Source: Glandiceps talaboti
Taxonomy: Eukaryota > Hemichordata > Enteropneusta > Spengelidae
Assembly (NCBI RefSeq): GCF_964340395.1
Contig: NC_135568.1
Span: 3,971,425-4,035,424 of the forward strand
Reading direction: 5' to 3'
DNA length: 64,000 nt
Shown: positions 11,370 to 24,765 of the stretch, one piece after another
Layout of the letters: every line of letters starts with the position of its first letter
Position numbering within the stretch: position 1 is the first letter of the stretch
Made by a program: the position numbers and the translations under genes
Notes under the pieces: generated by a model
Database searches by the model: none
Told to the model about the DNA's origin: nothing
What the model saw: the letters and a program-made list of their open reading frames with translations, nothing else

Positions 11370-11463
11370 TATGAATTAAACTTTATAATATTATGAAGAG
11401 GTACTACTGTATGAACATACTGTATTGCCAGATTCTCAATGGCGTCACATGTTAGCTTTTCTT
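11370..11463 (-). CDS. Weak candidate exon, unrecognised
   Basis: A minus-strand frame encoding about 31 residues (EEKLTCDAIENLAIQYVH...) ends at a strong donor, ATA|GTAAGT. The acceptor CCAATAATAG is only moderate. The two leftover bases join in phase to the exon at 10245-10323. No start or stop exon was found. Confidence 0.18.
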
Positions 11464-12912
11464 CTATTATTGGAAAGACCAATAGCCTTTTCAAGATTAT
11501 AGTATCAGAAACTCTTAAAAGATTACATGTATATGTAATATGGTACATATGATTCAAACAACTGAAGCAAATTTGTATTTTAAATTTGACGTCATTCTTT
11601 TTAGTTCTTGCTATTATTATGAGTCACACAATTTTTTAAATACTAACAAGAAAGCTTAGAAAAAAAAATACAATGAAAATTTTTTTGTGATATCTCAACA
11701 TGGACTAGTCACTGACACATCATATAGCTGATATACACATCTTACCTTGTCAATGTTTGAAGTGTTTCTTCCTAAAGTCAAACAGACTATGCATTTGTCA
11801 ATGTTTGGTGAATCCGTCTTATAAAATATTTATAGTCCCATGATACAAGTATGTAATGAAAGCTTTGTGAGGTTATCGATACTAAACAGTTCACATCAAA
11901 GATTAAAGGCATACTTTATTTCCTGCAGCCTTAGAAAGACACAGGAAAGACTAGTAAAGGTTACAGATTCAATATTCATTTCATCTTTACCTTGGATAAC
12001 ATAAATTATTGCATTCAGCACAGTAATATGTATTGTGATGCATTACGAGAGCTACATGTACATCAAATGACAAAACTAATCAAATATACAACAATTTAAG
12101 ACCTTGAATTGAATAACAATGAATTAAAAGTTATTACTTCAATAAATATAAATCACAAACATGATGAAACAGGATTCTTATTTGATGGTCTGGATGAAGA
12201 AATAAGGAGAACGGAAATAATGAGAACACCCAAGATATGTGCATGATCAGCATATTGAATTAAGCCTTTAACATCACACAGGTAATGTTTTGTGCATAGT
12301 TTCTTTCAGATTTCCTAACTCAGGTAGATGTAAAGTTGTATGTACATCAAGTACATGTAATTGCACATTGTCAATCAAACACTTCTCGTTACCTGAAACA
12401 ATATTTTACAACCTAGGCACGTCAACAAAGTAATCATTTCACTGCTTGGTAGACAATGATTTCCGCTCCATGGATTATAGGTAAACGTTAAAATATGTCT
12501 GATTCTTATTCTATTTTGACCATCTGTCACGCAAGTGAAATATTACAGATACCAAAAATACATTTCCTAGCTTCACATCACAACTGCAATGTCATTGTTT
12601 GTGACTATTGTAGACTTTACAATTTTCAATAATTGGTAACTGAATGAACATAACACACAACATTCTGCAACACTTACTTATGTACTAAGTGTAGTAAATC
12701 ATTGGTTGTAAAAAAAAGTTATCACTTATGTGTAATAAAGTCAGTATGCTAGCTAACATCAATCTGTGAGAATGTGACAATATACCTTTTATACAATGGA
12801 TACGTGTACTGAATTACAAAAAAGATTTGACCTACCACAAGTAATGACCGTTTCATACCTTAGTTGTGATATAAACCTGTCCAATGGTCTCTAAACAGTC
12901 TATAATATAATA

Positions 12913-12947
12913 TATATTATATCCCATATTATATGGGATATAATATA
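12913..12947. repeat. Perfect AT-rich palindrome
   Basis: Two 16-nt arms (TATATTATATCCCATA and its complement) around a 3-nt spacer. It could extrude as a cruciform; no function can be assigned. Confidence 0.85.
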
Positions 12948-13639
12948 TGCAGGTTTATGTGACAAATCACTCAATAATCGGCCATTATCATATATATGAA
13001 GTCCAAATAACATTAATTACCAAGAACTGACTATCAGATGACACACTCAAAACTAAATATTTCTTGACAAGTTATTGATGTTCATTTGATTGATTGATGT
13101 ACACTTTAGTATCAGTTCACACGCAATACTTCGTGATTTTCATATCGTAAGACTGTCTTCAACTTACCACTTTGAATATTAATTCATATGCAAATATATG
13201 CCATATTTCTTGTTTCTCATTCATTTTGAAGCAAGTATTAACTGTTTGTAGTCTGTACATCAGCAAAAAAAGAACAGCTATGTACCATCAAATGACAAAT
13301 ACATCAGACTTTGTATTAACACATCCTGACAAGTTCACACTGAGCATACAAGATCTATGAAGCTAAAAGGATACCCGACATCCTCATGCATTAGTTGCAA
13401 TGTTTGTGACAAATGAATCCTGACATGCAAGGAAATTGAATAAGTTGAAACTGACACCACGTAAGTCATGATACTACCCAATATCATTGTGAATGTGAAG
13501 TCTCATTTCACTGTGTCTAACCTTGTCATCGTGAGATGTACACTAAATCCACACACACTTATCCAAATATATAAACATCAACTTTCCTACGATAACTTGA
13601 ATAAAACTTTAGTGTGACTCTTCTTAAAGTGGTCATACA

Positions 13640-13890
13640 CGTATATATGACAAATTGATATTTATTTTTATTCATAAGGCAACTCTACTGTGTTTTCCTT
13701 TTTGACAAAACAATGGGGAACAACATATACCAAGTCGGTATCTGTCAAGAAAAAAGCTAGAAAGTGTCTAAAAAGCTTGTTATTGTATTCACAAACAAAC
13801 ATTTTACACATGTTTTAAATTTTTTTCTTTTTTTTACAATTCATAGACCAACAAACACGGACTTGGTATATGCTGTTTAAATTGTTTTCT
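13640..13890. repeat. Diverged relative of foldback element
   Basis: Shares AAAGTGGYCATA, the TTTTTATTYATAA region, the CACAAACNNNNATTTTACAC region and CGGACTTGGTATATG with 8773-9086, in the same order. Many substitutions indicate an older copy. Confidence 0.45.
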
Positions 13891-14094
13891 ATTACATACA
13901 TGATACGAGTACATTGCCTATTTTTACCTACTTTAAAGGCCTTTTCAGATCGTTTGGATTGAAATTGACTTGTGGAAAACAATTATTTGTCAGAGCTACA
14001 GAAAAAGTTGGTAATTAACAAAAGAATGATCTACATGTATGTAACATTATGGGATTGAAACTCTATGTAATTTAAACTGTTGCCAAGCATTTTC

Positions 14095-14935
14095 ACAGGT
14101 CAAATGAAAGGTGATACATACTATAATACAAGGCTGTCATCAGATTATAGAATTTTCACGTTTACTTGTAGGTGTTATTGATTATTTTGACAGTGAAGGT
14201 TCTGTGAATGTATTGATATTTACCTATTCTAAACATTAGAATTTGCAAAGTATTCATTTTCATAGAACATCAAATGAAAGGTGATACAGATCTCAGGACT
14301 CAGATTATCAGTTACCACGTACAGTACATGCATGTAGTCTAGTACACAGGAGGTTATTAATTACCTATTGATTACTATGCTGGTGATCTATGAATGTACT
14401 TTGATAGATAAAGAGTTTTACCTCCTCCTAAACTTTAAGTATGACACTGGTAATCCAGCCATCAGCTTACTTTAGATAGATGCATAACTAAATCTACTGT
14501 TCTCCAATGTGGTAAATTGCACAAGTGGGTGATAGTGGTTCCTCTGTTGTGCAATTCTAATCACCCTGTGATCAAGATAGTGTAAACAAATTGGAAGTCC
14601 CAAAACAGCACTGCAAGATAAGGAAACATTAAATAAACTAGTATTCAAAGATGCCTATCTACTGAGACTATAATTAAACCAACGTCCATTCAATAGCTTA
14701 TCACTGTTGTATCAACATCTTGCCACAATAGTTTTAGTTTGTGTCAATCTTAGAAAACTGAAGGCTCAACTACTATAGTACTAAGGGTAATATGTTCACA
14801 CAATGTCAAATGAAAGGTGATACATACGTACTAGGCAGGCATCAATTCATTAGTATGCATAGAATGTTCTTTCTACTTGTACTTGAAGGTTACATCTATT
14901 GATTACTTTGATGGTGAAAGTGAAGTCAAATAAGC
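14095..14935. repeat. Three diverged copies of ~135-bp repeat
   Basis: The motif TCAAATGAAAGGTGATACA recurs near 14100, 14270 and 14805. Each time it is followed about 70 bp later by a tract resembling TATTGATTACTTTGATGGTGAA. The copies are too diverged to be a recent array. Confidence 0.5.
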
Positions 14936-15300
14936 TTGACAGCCTTTCTATTATACTCTTGTGACACTAACTGACCTGCAACAACTTCATTTACTTCCCA
15001 AAAATAACAACATTCTCCCTAGTGACATTAATAAAAAAGACCTCAGCCCAATTTGTTCAATGTTGTACTTGCAATCAATAAAGAAATTCAATTCATTGAT
15101 TTAACATCGCAAACCACAAACCTCCCTCATCCAAACATACCTGCCAAAAATTATTTTCTGTTGCATCAGCAGAAAAATTGTACTCTGGCTTAAAAAATCT
15201 TCAAAAAACTATGTTTCTGTGTCAGCTATTAGAAAGTAACATCTCAATCGACACTGATATGATTGTTGTGCCACTTAAAGAGTCCTGAACAGGATATAAT

Positions 15301-16170
15301 CTATTTTTACTAAATTCGTCTCTCAGGAATTCAAAATTTATTGAAATTTAAAGCTTTTCAGGAATATTGATAACAAAGTTGAACAATGAATGTACACATT
15401 TTTTAAATCTGCAACTTAAATGTTTTCTGAAACTGATAACTTACATATAATGACTTCTATTTTTACTGAAATTGTCTCTCAGGAATTCAAAATTTATTGA
15501 AATTTAAAGCTTTTCAGGAATATTGATAACAAAGTTGAACAATGAATGTACACATTTTTTAAATCTGCAACTTAAATGTTTTCTGAAACTGATGACTTAC
15601 ATATAATGACTTCTATTTTTACTAAATTCGTCTCTCAGGAATTCATGATTTATTGAAATTTAAAGCTTTTCAGGAATATTGATAAGAGAGTTGAATGTAC
15701 ACATTTTTTAAATCTGCAACTTAAATGTTTTCTGAAACTGATGACTTACATATAATGACTTCTATTTTTACTGAAATTGTCTCTCAGGAATTCATGATTT
15801 ATTGAAATTTAAAGCTTTTCAGGAATATTGATAAGAGTTGAACAATGAATGTACACATTTTTTAAATCTGCAACTTAAATGTTTTCTGAAACTGATGACT
15901 TACATATAATGACTTCTATTTTTACTGAAACTGTCTCTCAGGAATTCATGATTTATTGAAATTTAAAACTTTTCAGGAATAGTGATAAAAGTTGAATGTA
16001 CACATTTTTTTTTTAAATCTGCGACTTTTCTGAAACTGCTGACTGTTACATATAATGAATTCTATTTCTATTAATGTCTCTCAAGAATTCATGATGTATA
16101 GGATCAAAATTTAAAGCTTTTCAGGAATACTGATAACAAAGTTGCATGTTCACATCTTTTAAACCTGGAA
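15301..16170. repeat. Tandem array, ~5.5 units of 146-156 bp
   Basis: Units begin at 15301, 15457, 15613, 15762, 15916 and 16062 with CTATTTTTACT and contain TCTCAGGAATTCA and AAAGCTTTTCAGGAATA. Unit length shrinks by small deletions and the last unit is the most diverged. No coding frame. Confidence 0.92.
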
Positions 16171-16957
16171 TGTTTTTTTTTCAGATTGTTTTGTAGGATA
16201 TAATGACTTACACATGATATACATGTACTTGTAATATCGTACATTCTGAACTTATTGAATCACCTGTGCATAAACATATTTGTGAAGCTGTACACATAAA
16301 GCTGCACTCTAAAATCAGTGCTACCAATACAATCGCGATTTCAACTTATTACTATACTACATTTGTATTTAGAGATAAAATAGACTTCTAATTGACATAC
16401 ACAATGTCAAATTATTGGTATTTTAACATTTTTCAATGAATATATTGTTAGTTGGCTGATTGAAAAAGCAATGTTCCAGTGAGTATAGTTTTAAAGGTTT
16501 ATAATTTTGAATTTATAAAGGCACCAGCATTTCTATAAATCTATTCATATTTAGCATCCTATATTACGTTTCATAATTCATATCTGTACACAGAATTATT
16601 CAGAATCTGCTGGGAGTCAGTCGTATATTGTTAAGGTTGGGTCTGTATCAAATTCACTTTCATTTTTTTAAAGATAGGCCCAATAAAATAATATATATGA
16701 ATTCTCATAATTAATTACTCATGTGAATGAAATTTCTGAAATTCAAAAATTTAACAGCTGAAACATTTGAGTTGCCCTACATCACTAATGATCCATAAAT
16801 GTCATGTCACTTTGTCTCTGTCTTGTCTTCAAGTTCAAGTACTGAATGTAGTGCCATTTACATTCCTTTAATTCTCAACTGTTAATTGAATTAAATTAAT
16901 TAGATTAGAAAATGATAAAAAACAGTTTACATTTGAAAAAATGAAAATAAATTTACC

Positions 16958-17376
16958 AAAATATCGCTATTTCGAAATGTTTTGCCACAGGCGGCACACT
17001 CACTTTAGATAGGTCGCAGCCACTTCCGTTTTGTGGTTGTAATTGATTGCGTTCATGATAGCACGTGCAGTGGCATGCAGTGTGAGATTTAGCGAAAGCA
17101 CTTATAAGTTTCTGTCTTAAACAATATATACCTTATAATATGCAGAGAGATATATTAGTTGTATTCAGTGTTTCAAAATGAAATAATCTTGAGCAATATT
17201 GTGATGACGGACATATAAGCAATTCTCAGTCTTCTGAAAGTACTTTCACTGGATCATGTGCCGCGTGCTAGATGTGATCGATTCAATCGATTATAGCCGC
17301 AGAATGGAAGTGACTGCGACCTATCTAGAGTGGGAGCGCAACAATCGGCAAAACATTTCAAAATAGCGCTATTGTT
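16958..17376. mobile_element. Inverted-repeat element with >75-bp arms
   Basis: The left arm from about 16960 and the right arm to about 17374 are inverted copies sharing GAAATGTTTTGCC, TAGATAGGTCGCAG and CACTTCC. Weaker pairing extends inward past GCACG. CpG content is higher than in the flanks, suggesting a recent insertion or selection. No transposase frame. Confidence 0.65.
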
Positions 17377-18784
17377 GGTCTGTTAAAAGATTGATCATAT
17401 CTAACCCTATGACTCAACTGATAATACAGAAGTAATCCCAAATTGAGAGAGATTGAAACGCTGCAGTTTAAGGTTGTAAGTAGCTGAAATCTACCGGAGT
17501 TCAGAATTACAATAAAAGGTATAGAAAATTTAAGAGATTTTCCTCCTCAGTTACTGGGGTTTGCTTAGCAAAAACATTGAATGAACAAACTCTATGGATT
17601 AACTATCATGGTGAATGTAGCAGACATTATAGAAATGCATTCAGGTCACTTATTGAAGATGTTCTGGACACACAGCAACAGCTACAGAGTCTGTATCAGT
17701 GTATGTCATGCCTACTTTAAGAAGCATGTCAGACTGGGAATACAGCCAGTGTGCAATGAAAAATGGTGTCAAATAATATCACTTTGGGACTTAATGCTCA
17801 ATGGTAAATGGAATTTTGTAAGTAGATCAACATTTGCAGAGAAATAGGATAGGAGTGGGCGAGTATGACTGAACAGCTGCATAGATTTCATATCCTGTCA
17901 TGCCATACATATCTTCATCAAAGCCATCAAATACGAATAGCAATTACTCTTATGCAATGAATCCATACACATCAGGTGTAAAATTTGATATGTTTTACAT
18001 AGTAAAGTTTATAGCAGTTGGAAAAGGAATGTATTAATTACTGTCACTAATTTACGGAATAATGAAAATATCCGGATATAATATCAGGACACTCTAAGCA
18101 TCACTCACTCACTCACTCATAATGTAAGTGCCAGATGGTATAAATAACTTGATATATCATCATTACACAGTGTCTAGCTTTATTACTGTGCACAAAGTCA
18201 GTACTACAGATAATTGCTATAAATTACACACGCATTATAATTATCATAAAATCAGATGATTTATGTAAAATCACTGGTTAACATTTTTGTGATGTTTCCA
18301 GTGTAATCATTTGAATCAAAATCCAAGCATGGCACTCATTGCAGTAATTTCATGTTATACCCATGAGTTTCAAGTGGACTTTATTGTATAAAACAAGACA
18401 TACAAAATGTACATGTACATGTATGTATACAGTGTGTAATTATCATGTGATCCTTGCTAGATAAGAAACAAATCATACAAATCTTTGAGATTTTTTAAGC
18501 GAAATCGTTGAATAAATATAAGTGTAACATTCATTGCAATGGCTTAGTGTACCCAAAGTTCGACTTGATTTTATAGTTATGTGACACCAGCTACCGGTAG
18601 ATAAAAAACAGTTAGGTACCATCCTTCAAATTTCACACACTTAGCTGTCACATACATGTATATGTTAGCATCACACCATGGCTATACCGGGCGGTATGTA
18701 TCTTATACTAGATAAAGTAAGAGTACACAATCCCTTTATCATGTACATCAAACCAGAAGAAACTGTCTAATCTTACTTGCTGTG

Positions 18785-18934
18785 TTATTGATATCCATCC
18801 ATTTTGTACATCTCAGCCTTGGGCAGATTGTATCCATTGAAATGCCTGCACTTCAGGAACAAATAATGATGTATTGACATGCTACCAGTTGATAAGAATC
18901 TACCTTTCATGGTTTCATTTACTTTTACTATCAC
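18785..18934 (-). CDS. Possible terminal exon, unrecognised
   Basis: A minus-strand frame of 49 codons plus TAA contains VKVNETMKGRFLSTG and CRHFNGYNLPKAEMYKMDG, with a mixed, protein-like composition. A moderate acceptor (TCTTTAATCTCTGAAAG) precedes it in phase 0, which matches the phase left by the exon at 22879-22990. It may be the last exon of that gene. TTTATT at about 18380 supplies an AATAAA on this strand. No family recognised. Confidence 0.28.
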   Translation of the reverse strand: MIVKVNETMKGRFLSTGSMSIHHYLFLKCRHFNGYNLPKAEMYKMDGYQ

Positions 18935-19328
18935 CTTTCAGAGATTAAAGATATTTCTTTAATTTCAACAGTAAATATTAGGTTTAACTTCATTTGCATC
19001 AATGATCTTGTCATGATAATTTAAGTCAGTAAAACTACAACTCATTTGCAACTTCTTTTAGAGTTACTTGCCGTTTCTCGATTAATTGGCAATATATCTA
19101 TATTTTTGTTGCAGAACATGATATTTAAAGAAGTAAAGCTCAACAAACATTTTGAATATCATTTCATCATTTCATTTAGGAATATCAGCTGATAATATCA
19201 TACTGCCTCTTAAATCTTATACTAGTAATTGTTACATGGAAATGACATTATTTCCAACATACACTTCAAAATCAAAGATACTCAACCTCAAAGTTAATAA
19301 CAAATAAATAAATATACACATAAATACA

Positions 19329-19421
19329 TGAATGAATGAATGAATGAATGAATGAATGAATGAATGAATGAATGAATGAATGAATGAATAAATGAATAAA
19401 TAAATAAATAAATAAATATAA
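19329..19421. repeat. (GAAT)n / (TAAA)n microsatellite
   Basis: About 15 GAAT units grade into TAAA units. It reads through in all frames as repetitive peptides, which are artefacts. Confidence 0.95.
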
Positions 19422-20231
19422 ACATTCAATTCCATCTTTACTTGTTTACAGCTGTTACACAAAATGATTTCCCATGTGATGTACATTTTTCTTCAAAAAT
19501 AAAGTCCTATACTCTACTTCAAAGTTGACTACTGTAAATACCTCATTTATTTGCTCGAGATTTGTGAATTTCAAAATACTTTATTATCCATTTCACAACC
19601 TGTTCTCTGCTCATCTATAAAGAAATAATCACTGTCCATTTTAAATAAATAAAAATCAATCAAAAAAATAAAAAGTTATCAATATCAGAAATATTGTTAG
19701 ACGTTTGTAGCAAGGAAAAACAAGAACTAGACTACCTTGTTGATTCATGACAGACTTCCAAATCAATGATTTTCTCACAATTTGCTATTTTTGTTCATTT
19801 TATAATGATTTTAGATGTCTAGTCCAGCAGTGTATTGAATGGGTACGTTCATTACAATATTGTATTCATTGTACAGTATAACAACTAACATTAGAGTTTG
19901 AGGAAATTGATTTTGTTTGGATATTTGCAGTTTAGTAATTAAATTTTTTTTCGTGGGTTGATTCTCTTTATACTATATACTCAAATTAAAACACGATACA
20001 TTCTAATATATCCTTATCACTCCAAGCTACATTGCATTTGATGTAATATTAACACTCAATCCCCTCAGGGATTTCCTACTTCTGTTTTCTTTTTTGATCG
20101 ATACTTTTCTCACCAGTTGTGCATTTTTATACTCAGTCTGGTACAACATCATGTAGATGTTTTATTTCTGTAAGTTCACATCAATCATTCCAGCAGCAAT
20201 GTTACAAAAGACAGGCACACACGCATATCAT

Positions 20232-20554
20232 ACAGCCCATTTTGTGTTAGTGTTCACTGGTGCTGTTTGATACAACCACACAGACATCAATACAAAACTG
20301 CATATATTTGTAAGATAGCAAGATTGAATGAACAGTTTCTTGCCACATTATATAAAGCAAAATGAACTAATGTGCCATTATGCAAACATCAAAACATTGG
20401 CATCCATGTGTCTGTATCTTGTTTTAGTATATTTAGACAAAATGTAGAAATAGTGATCTTGCTATTTTAAAGTGTCACGAAGGTGCAGTTTTTAACTGGT
20501 TTCTATGTTTTAGTATCAAAGAGAACCAGCGAACACTAACATGAAATGGGTTGT
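20232..20554. mobile_element. Inverted-repeat element, ~42-bp arms
   Basis: The ends share CCATTTNNTGTTAGTGTTC and TTTGATAC in inverted orientation (20232-20273 and 20513-20554). The interior resembles 34060-34400, which has the same CTGTTTGRTACAACCAYRCAGA block near its left side. A small non-autonomous DNA transposon family is inferred. Confidence 0.6.
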
Positions 20555-20762
20555 AACTACTATAACATATTTAAAATTAGTTTTGTTGGAATCAAGATGA
20601 AATGAATAGCACTGAACTTTATGGCAAGTCTTAACAGTATCCTGAAATTTTACTGTTGCTATATACTGAAAAACTTCACAGAAAACCTGTCTAATACTTA
20701 AACTATCAAAATCTAAGCAATCAATATTTTGTTAAACAACCAGTTTGCAAGACAACTTAGTC

Positions 20763-21138
20763 TAGTTCCTATACAGTATCGTTACCATTTACACCTCCAC
20801 CCACAATATAGTTCCTACACAGTATCATTACCATTTACACCTCCACCCACAGTATAGTTCCTACACAGTATCATTACCATTTACACCTCCACCCACAGTA
20901 TAGTTCCTACACAGTATCATTACCATTTACACCTCCACCCACAGTATAGTTCCTACACAGTATCATTACCATTTACACCTCCTCCCCATAGTATAGTTCC
21001 TATACAGTATCGTTATCATTTACACCTCCACTCACAGTCTAGTTTCTATACAGTATCATTACCATTTACACCACCACTCACATAGTCTAGTTCCTACACA
21101 GTATCATTACCATTTACACCTCCACCCACAGTATAGTT
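20763..21138. repeat. Minisatellite, 46-bp unit, 8 copies
   Basis: Units begin TAGTTCCTAYACAGTATC and contain CATTTACACCTCCACCCAC. The spacing is 46 bp with 1-bp slips. Pyrimidine-rich on the plus strand; no coding frame. Confidence 0.93.
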
Positions 21139-21832
21139 AAACTCAAAGTCATTACTCTGAGATGCATGAGATGCAATTTAAAATTCATCCACAGCCACCC
21201 ACACAGTCATTAACATCATGTCTCTGTTAATCAATCACAAAACTCTAACCAATAACACAGTCCCTCATAAAGTTAGTGTTTATTGGGGCAGTTATGTAAT
21301 GTCCAAGTATGGTATACATGTATTTGTCAGCTCAGGATGCTACTTATACACTGTTTATGTCACTATATGACAGAACTTTTTGTGTTGATTGAGGGACTTT
21401 GATCAGACATGGTTTAGTTAGAAACAAGGTTGGCATTCAGACCTAAGACAACTGTACTGAGGGAGATATTATTTATTAGACACTACGATACACAATCAAA
21501 TCATAGGAAAGTAATTAGAGTGACATTTTAGAATGACTTGTAGGAAAGTAATTATCGTGACGTCATTGTACATGACTTTTATGTGGACAAAACTAATAAA
21601 AGGATAAACATTAGTTTGTATTACTATAACTCAGTTTGTCATGAGATATAAATCAAATGAGAATGAAAATTTAGGGACTGTTGTCATACCAAAATCAAGT
21701 TTGGGCCCATTTTTATTGCATCAATGGACACAGATCTCATGTAGTACATTCAATGATTTCAACACAAGAGGGAAGATTGTGCTGAGATGAGATCTGATGC
21801 TTTGCAATTATAAGCTATTTATTTTTAGATTC

Positions 21833-21857
21833 CTGATGAAAGTCCTGTGGGACGAAA
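21833..21857 (+). other. Hammerhead-ribozyme-like core, degenerate
   Basis: CTGATGA at 21833-21839 is followed by GTCC-TGTG-GGAC (21842-21853), able to form stem II, and then GAAA (21854-21857). This is the order of the conserved hammerhead core, as found in Penelope-like elements and other retroelements. Two extra As sit between CTGATGA and stem II, and I could not find a convincing cleavage site with stems I and III. It is probably a decayed element remnant; the tract GAAATAAAAGG follows. Confidence 0.35.
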
Positions 21858-22878
21858 ATGTAGAAATAAAAGGTTTTAAATTCAACCTCATTGGGAGCAA
21901 GTTCTTCTCATTTTATATTGAATGTTTAAAGTAAATGCTATAACATCTGAATAATTTTGTATATATTGGGGATCTCAAGCTTTTTGGCAGATACATGTAG
22001 ACTACTTGTTAACTATTTACTTTTTTCTTTATTCATTTACAGAGTCACACTTGCTAAATGTTCATCCTCATTTCTGTTGCGCACTCACTGGCAAAATCTT
22101 CGACATGTTGAAAGTGGCTAGTCATGGAAGAAGAAGGGGAAGACTATGTATCATACATAAATGTTTTTATGCCTGTCTGCATACCATTAGCACACACTTT
22201 CTTCCAGTATGACACTGAATGATTTGGCTGAATTGAACTATTTTACATTAGGCCTAAAAAAAAATTGTTTGGTTCCGGTTACCCAACCCACCTAGTTTTT
22301 CACAGCAACCCTAAACTTTGTTATACATATTCGAGAAAAAAATGATAAAATTATGAAAATTGTGAAGTCTTGCAAGAAATAGTGGATGCAGAAACTGTAA
22401 TGGCTGTACATCTGATGAGAAGAAACCAACAACACAAAGACCATATGGAAAACAACGGAAAGCATAACTACCTGAATTAGACACTCACATATGAAAAAAT
22501 GATATATATATATAAAAATAGAATAAAAAATCTACCTACCTCACCTATTCTAAAAGTTAGCATAATCGGAACCACACAATTTTTTTTTATTAATCCTTAT
22601 GATACTATCACAGTTAATAAAAATACCACTTTATACTGTGAACATTTCTTGTGCCATCTAATCTTCAACAAAGCTCAAGTGTTTTCTCACTCCATTTACA
22701 TGACAGTCAAACTATGAAACCACAGGGACTTTAGCTAGTCTAAATAACATTTAAAATGGTTTTCATCTGATGAGGCAAGGCTTCCAATATAGGAAATACA
22801 CAGTAGTCTTGAAAGTGAGTATATCAGCACAGTCAGATCCTTATCAAGTTTTTAATATTGTAGACATCAAACTCTTAC

Positions 22879-22990
22879 CTTAACGCCACTCTGGAGACCT
22901 AAATGACGCATCTCTTCCAGTCTAAACTGGACAAGCTCATTTGTGTGAAGTTTTCTTGTCAGCTTGTGTTTTTCTTTTTTAATGATATCA
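22879..22990 (-). CDS. Probable coding exon of unrecognised gene
   Basis: On the minus strand 112 bases are open and encode a charged, coiled-coil-like stretch including DIIKKEKHKLTRKLH and FRLEEMRHLGLQSG. The exon ends at a strong donor, GTTAAG|GTAAGA. The acceptor (CGTTTTCTCC...CTTGAG) leaves one base that completes an AGT codon with the two bases left by the exon at 30382-30498, so the phases agree. No family recognised. The gene would run away from the CFAP65 promoter on the opposite strand. Confidence 0.42.
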
Positions 22991-23141
22991 CTCAAGTCAA
23001 TTTGGAGAAAACGTTGTGACGTCAAATGCGATCACTCAAAAGGAGGTGTGTGACACTAACAATATATAGAGCGAATCCAAGAAAAGATCTTTAAGAAAAA
23101 TTGATCAATCTTCTGGATGCCTTCAGGTCTTATCCAATTAG

Positions 23142-23154
23142 GTTGCTAGGCAAC
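23142..23154. promoter_or_regulatory. Palindromic RFX X-box-like site
   Basis: GTTGCTAGGCAAC is an inverted pair of RFX half-sites with a one-base spacer. CCAAT lies 5 bp away at 23134-23138. RFX factors switch on motile-cilium genes. The site falls in the presumed intron between the minus exons at 30382 and 22879, so its target is uncertain. Confidence 0.45.
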
Positions 23155-23796
23155 AGCAGCATTGGTAAATGGTAAAGGGTAGATGAAGATGGGATGAATT
23201 TCTAGGATTTTTCTATTAGTTTGCCTAAGTTATGTACATCCGTTAAGGTCCTATTGTCAGGAAAATATTAGAAGACCAGTGCTATGAGTATATTGATTTT
23301 TTGATAAATACACTCTGTGTTTGGTACCCTGGGGCTTTTTCCATTAAATTGTATTAAGTTTCCTAAATGTCAACAGACATAATATTATATGTACTGTCAG
23401 TTCCTACGTTAATACTATCTTGTATGTCTAGGAACAGCTCACATGTCATACTTCTCATTTCATTTTGTGCATATGAAAACAAATCATTATTGAACATTAT
23501 TAAAAAGCACTTATTTAGCTCTTTCTCTGAGAAATAAACATCTCAAGCATGGCAACTACTGAACAAAACTTTTTAATATGATTCATTAATATTCATACCA
23601 TGTGGGAACACTTAGTGATGTCATTTGACACAGTGGGTGGATTTTAAATCAAGTAAGAATTTGCATCTGTTTTTGGGCCAACACTTCATTTAAGTAAAAT
23701 ATTGAATTCGTTTTCCTATATGTATTGAGGGGACACAAAGGAGATTAAGCCACCAAAGTTTCTAAGCTAGTGAACATGCCCGAGCAGTCACACACA

Positions 23797-23918
23797 GGCA
23801 GAGACAGAGACAGAGACAGAGATAGAGATAGAAACAGAGACAGAGACAGAGACAGAGACAGAGACAGAGACAGAGATAGAGATAGAGACAGAGACAGACA
23901 GAGACAGAGACAGAGACA
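23797..23918. repeat. (ACAGAG)n microsatellite
   Basis: A hexamer array with ATAGAG variants, ending in (CA)n. Open frames across it are repeat artefacts. Confidence 0.95.
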
Positions 23919-24580
23919 CACACACATGTGCACATGCAGTATATGTACACAATGTAGTTGTCATACAGTAAGCTACTAAATGTTAGCCTGTTGAGCTAAT
24001 AAGGCAAAGAAATTCTACTTCTTCCTGAAATTTCATTAAAATTTGATCAACACTACCTAGATGGGGAATTAAAGGGCCAAAATGTACACGTTTTGCAAAT
24101 AATCCACTTACAATGACAAAGAGTCCTTTCTGGTTTATTGATGAGAAATAAATGGATCCATGGATTAAACTTGTATAAAGTACGTGTAAGCTGAACCTGA
24201 CCTTAACCAATCAGATATGATATACAGAAATTAGCAGGGAGACATTTAATATCATAGTTACGCGAGTATGTATAAATTTACAGCATTTACCGGTAAACGA
24301 TACTTAGCATCACCATCCTCTTACTCAGGATATCTCAAAATAGCCAAAGTAGGCCATATCATGCTATAGCATATATTATAGGGTAAAATTGGCTCTCCAA
24401 AGTTACTAATATCAGACATTTTATTAGTGATATTCATAAATACTTGAGACTCAAATGTCAGCTATGTTATGACATATCCCTAACAGGCCGCAACAGGCTT
24501 TGAATGTCACTCACAAGTATTTCGCTCTGATTATTAGTTGCTAAAAATATTAAAAGAAACGTTCAGTCACCTGAGTCACT

Positions 24581-24765
24581 CTTATTTCTGCCTTTAGTAC
24601 ACTTGTATTGATTACTGCTATCAACTTAAAGGAAAAGTCCAGTCAGACTTATTTCTGTCTTTAGTACACTTGTATTGATTACTGATATCAACTTAAAGGA
24701 AAAGTCCAGTCAGACTTATTTCTACCTTTAGTGTACTTGTATTGAGTACTGCTATCAACTTACAC
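24581..24765. repeat. Three tandem 67-bp units
   Basis: Units start CTTATTTCTG at 24581, 24648 and 24715 and contain AGTACACTTGTATTGATTAC and GGAAAAGTCCAGTCAG. The third is partial. Confidence 0.9.

Larger units (their letters stand above)
9900..15300. other. Gene-poor stretch with scattered repeats
   Basis: Apart from the weak exons at 10245-10323 and 11370-11463, and the repeats listed separately, nothing coding is supported. Isolated donor-like sites near 11755, 12000 and 12865 have short open frames behind them that I could not join in phase. Confidence 0.45.

Noticed and set aside
11995-12045. Minus-strand Cys-containing frame (YYCAECNNLCYPR) ending at a donor-like site
   Set aside because: The acceptor is poor and the phases do not fit the other candidates.
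19546-19617. Minus-strand frame MSREQVVKWIIKYFEIHK after a good acceptor
   Set aside because: Competes with a second frame that fits the phase better, and both are short; left undecided.
22006-22212. Plus-strand frame after a strong acceptor near 22040
   Set aside because: Two frames are open after the same acceptor and neither has a partner exon or recognisable motif.
22375-22467. Cys-rich frame RNSGCRNCNGCTSDEK, reminiscent of CXC-type domains
   Set aside because: Only about 30 codons with four Cys; no second half of a domain and no flanking transposon features. Too little to call.
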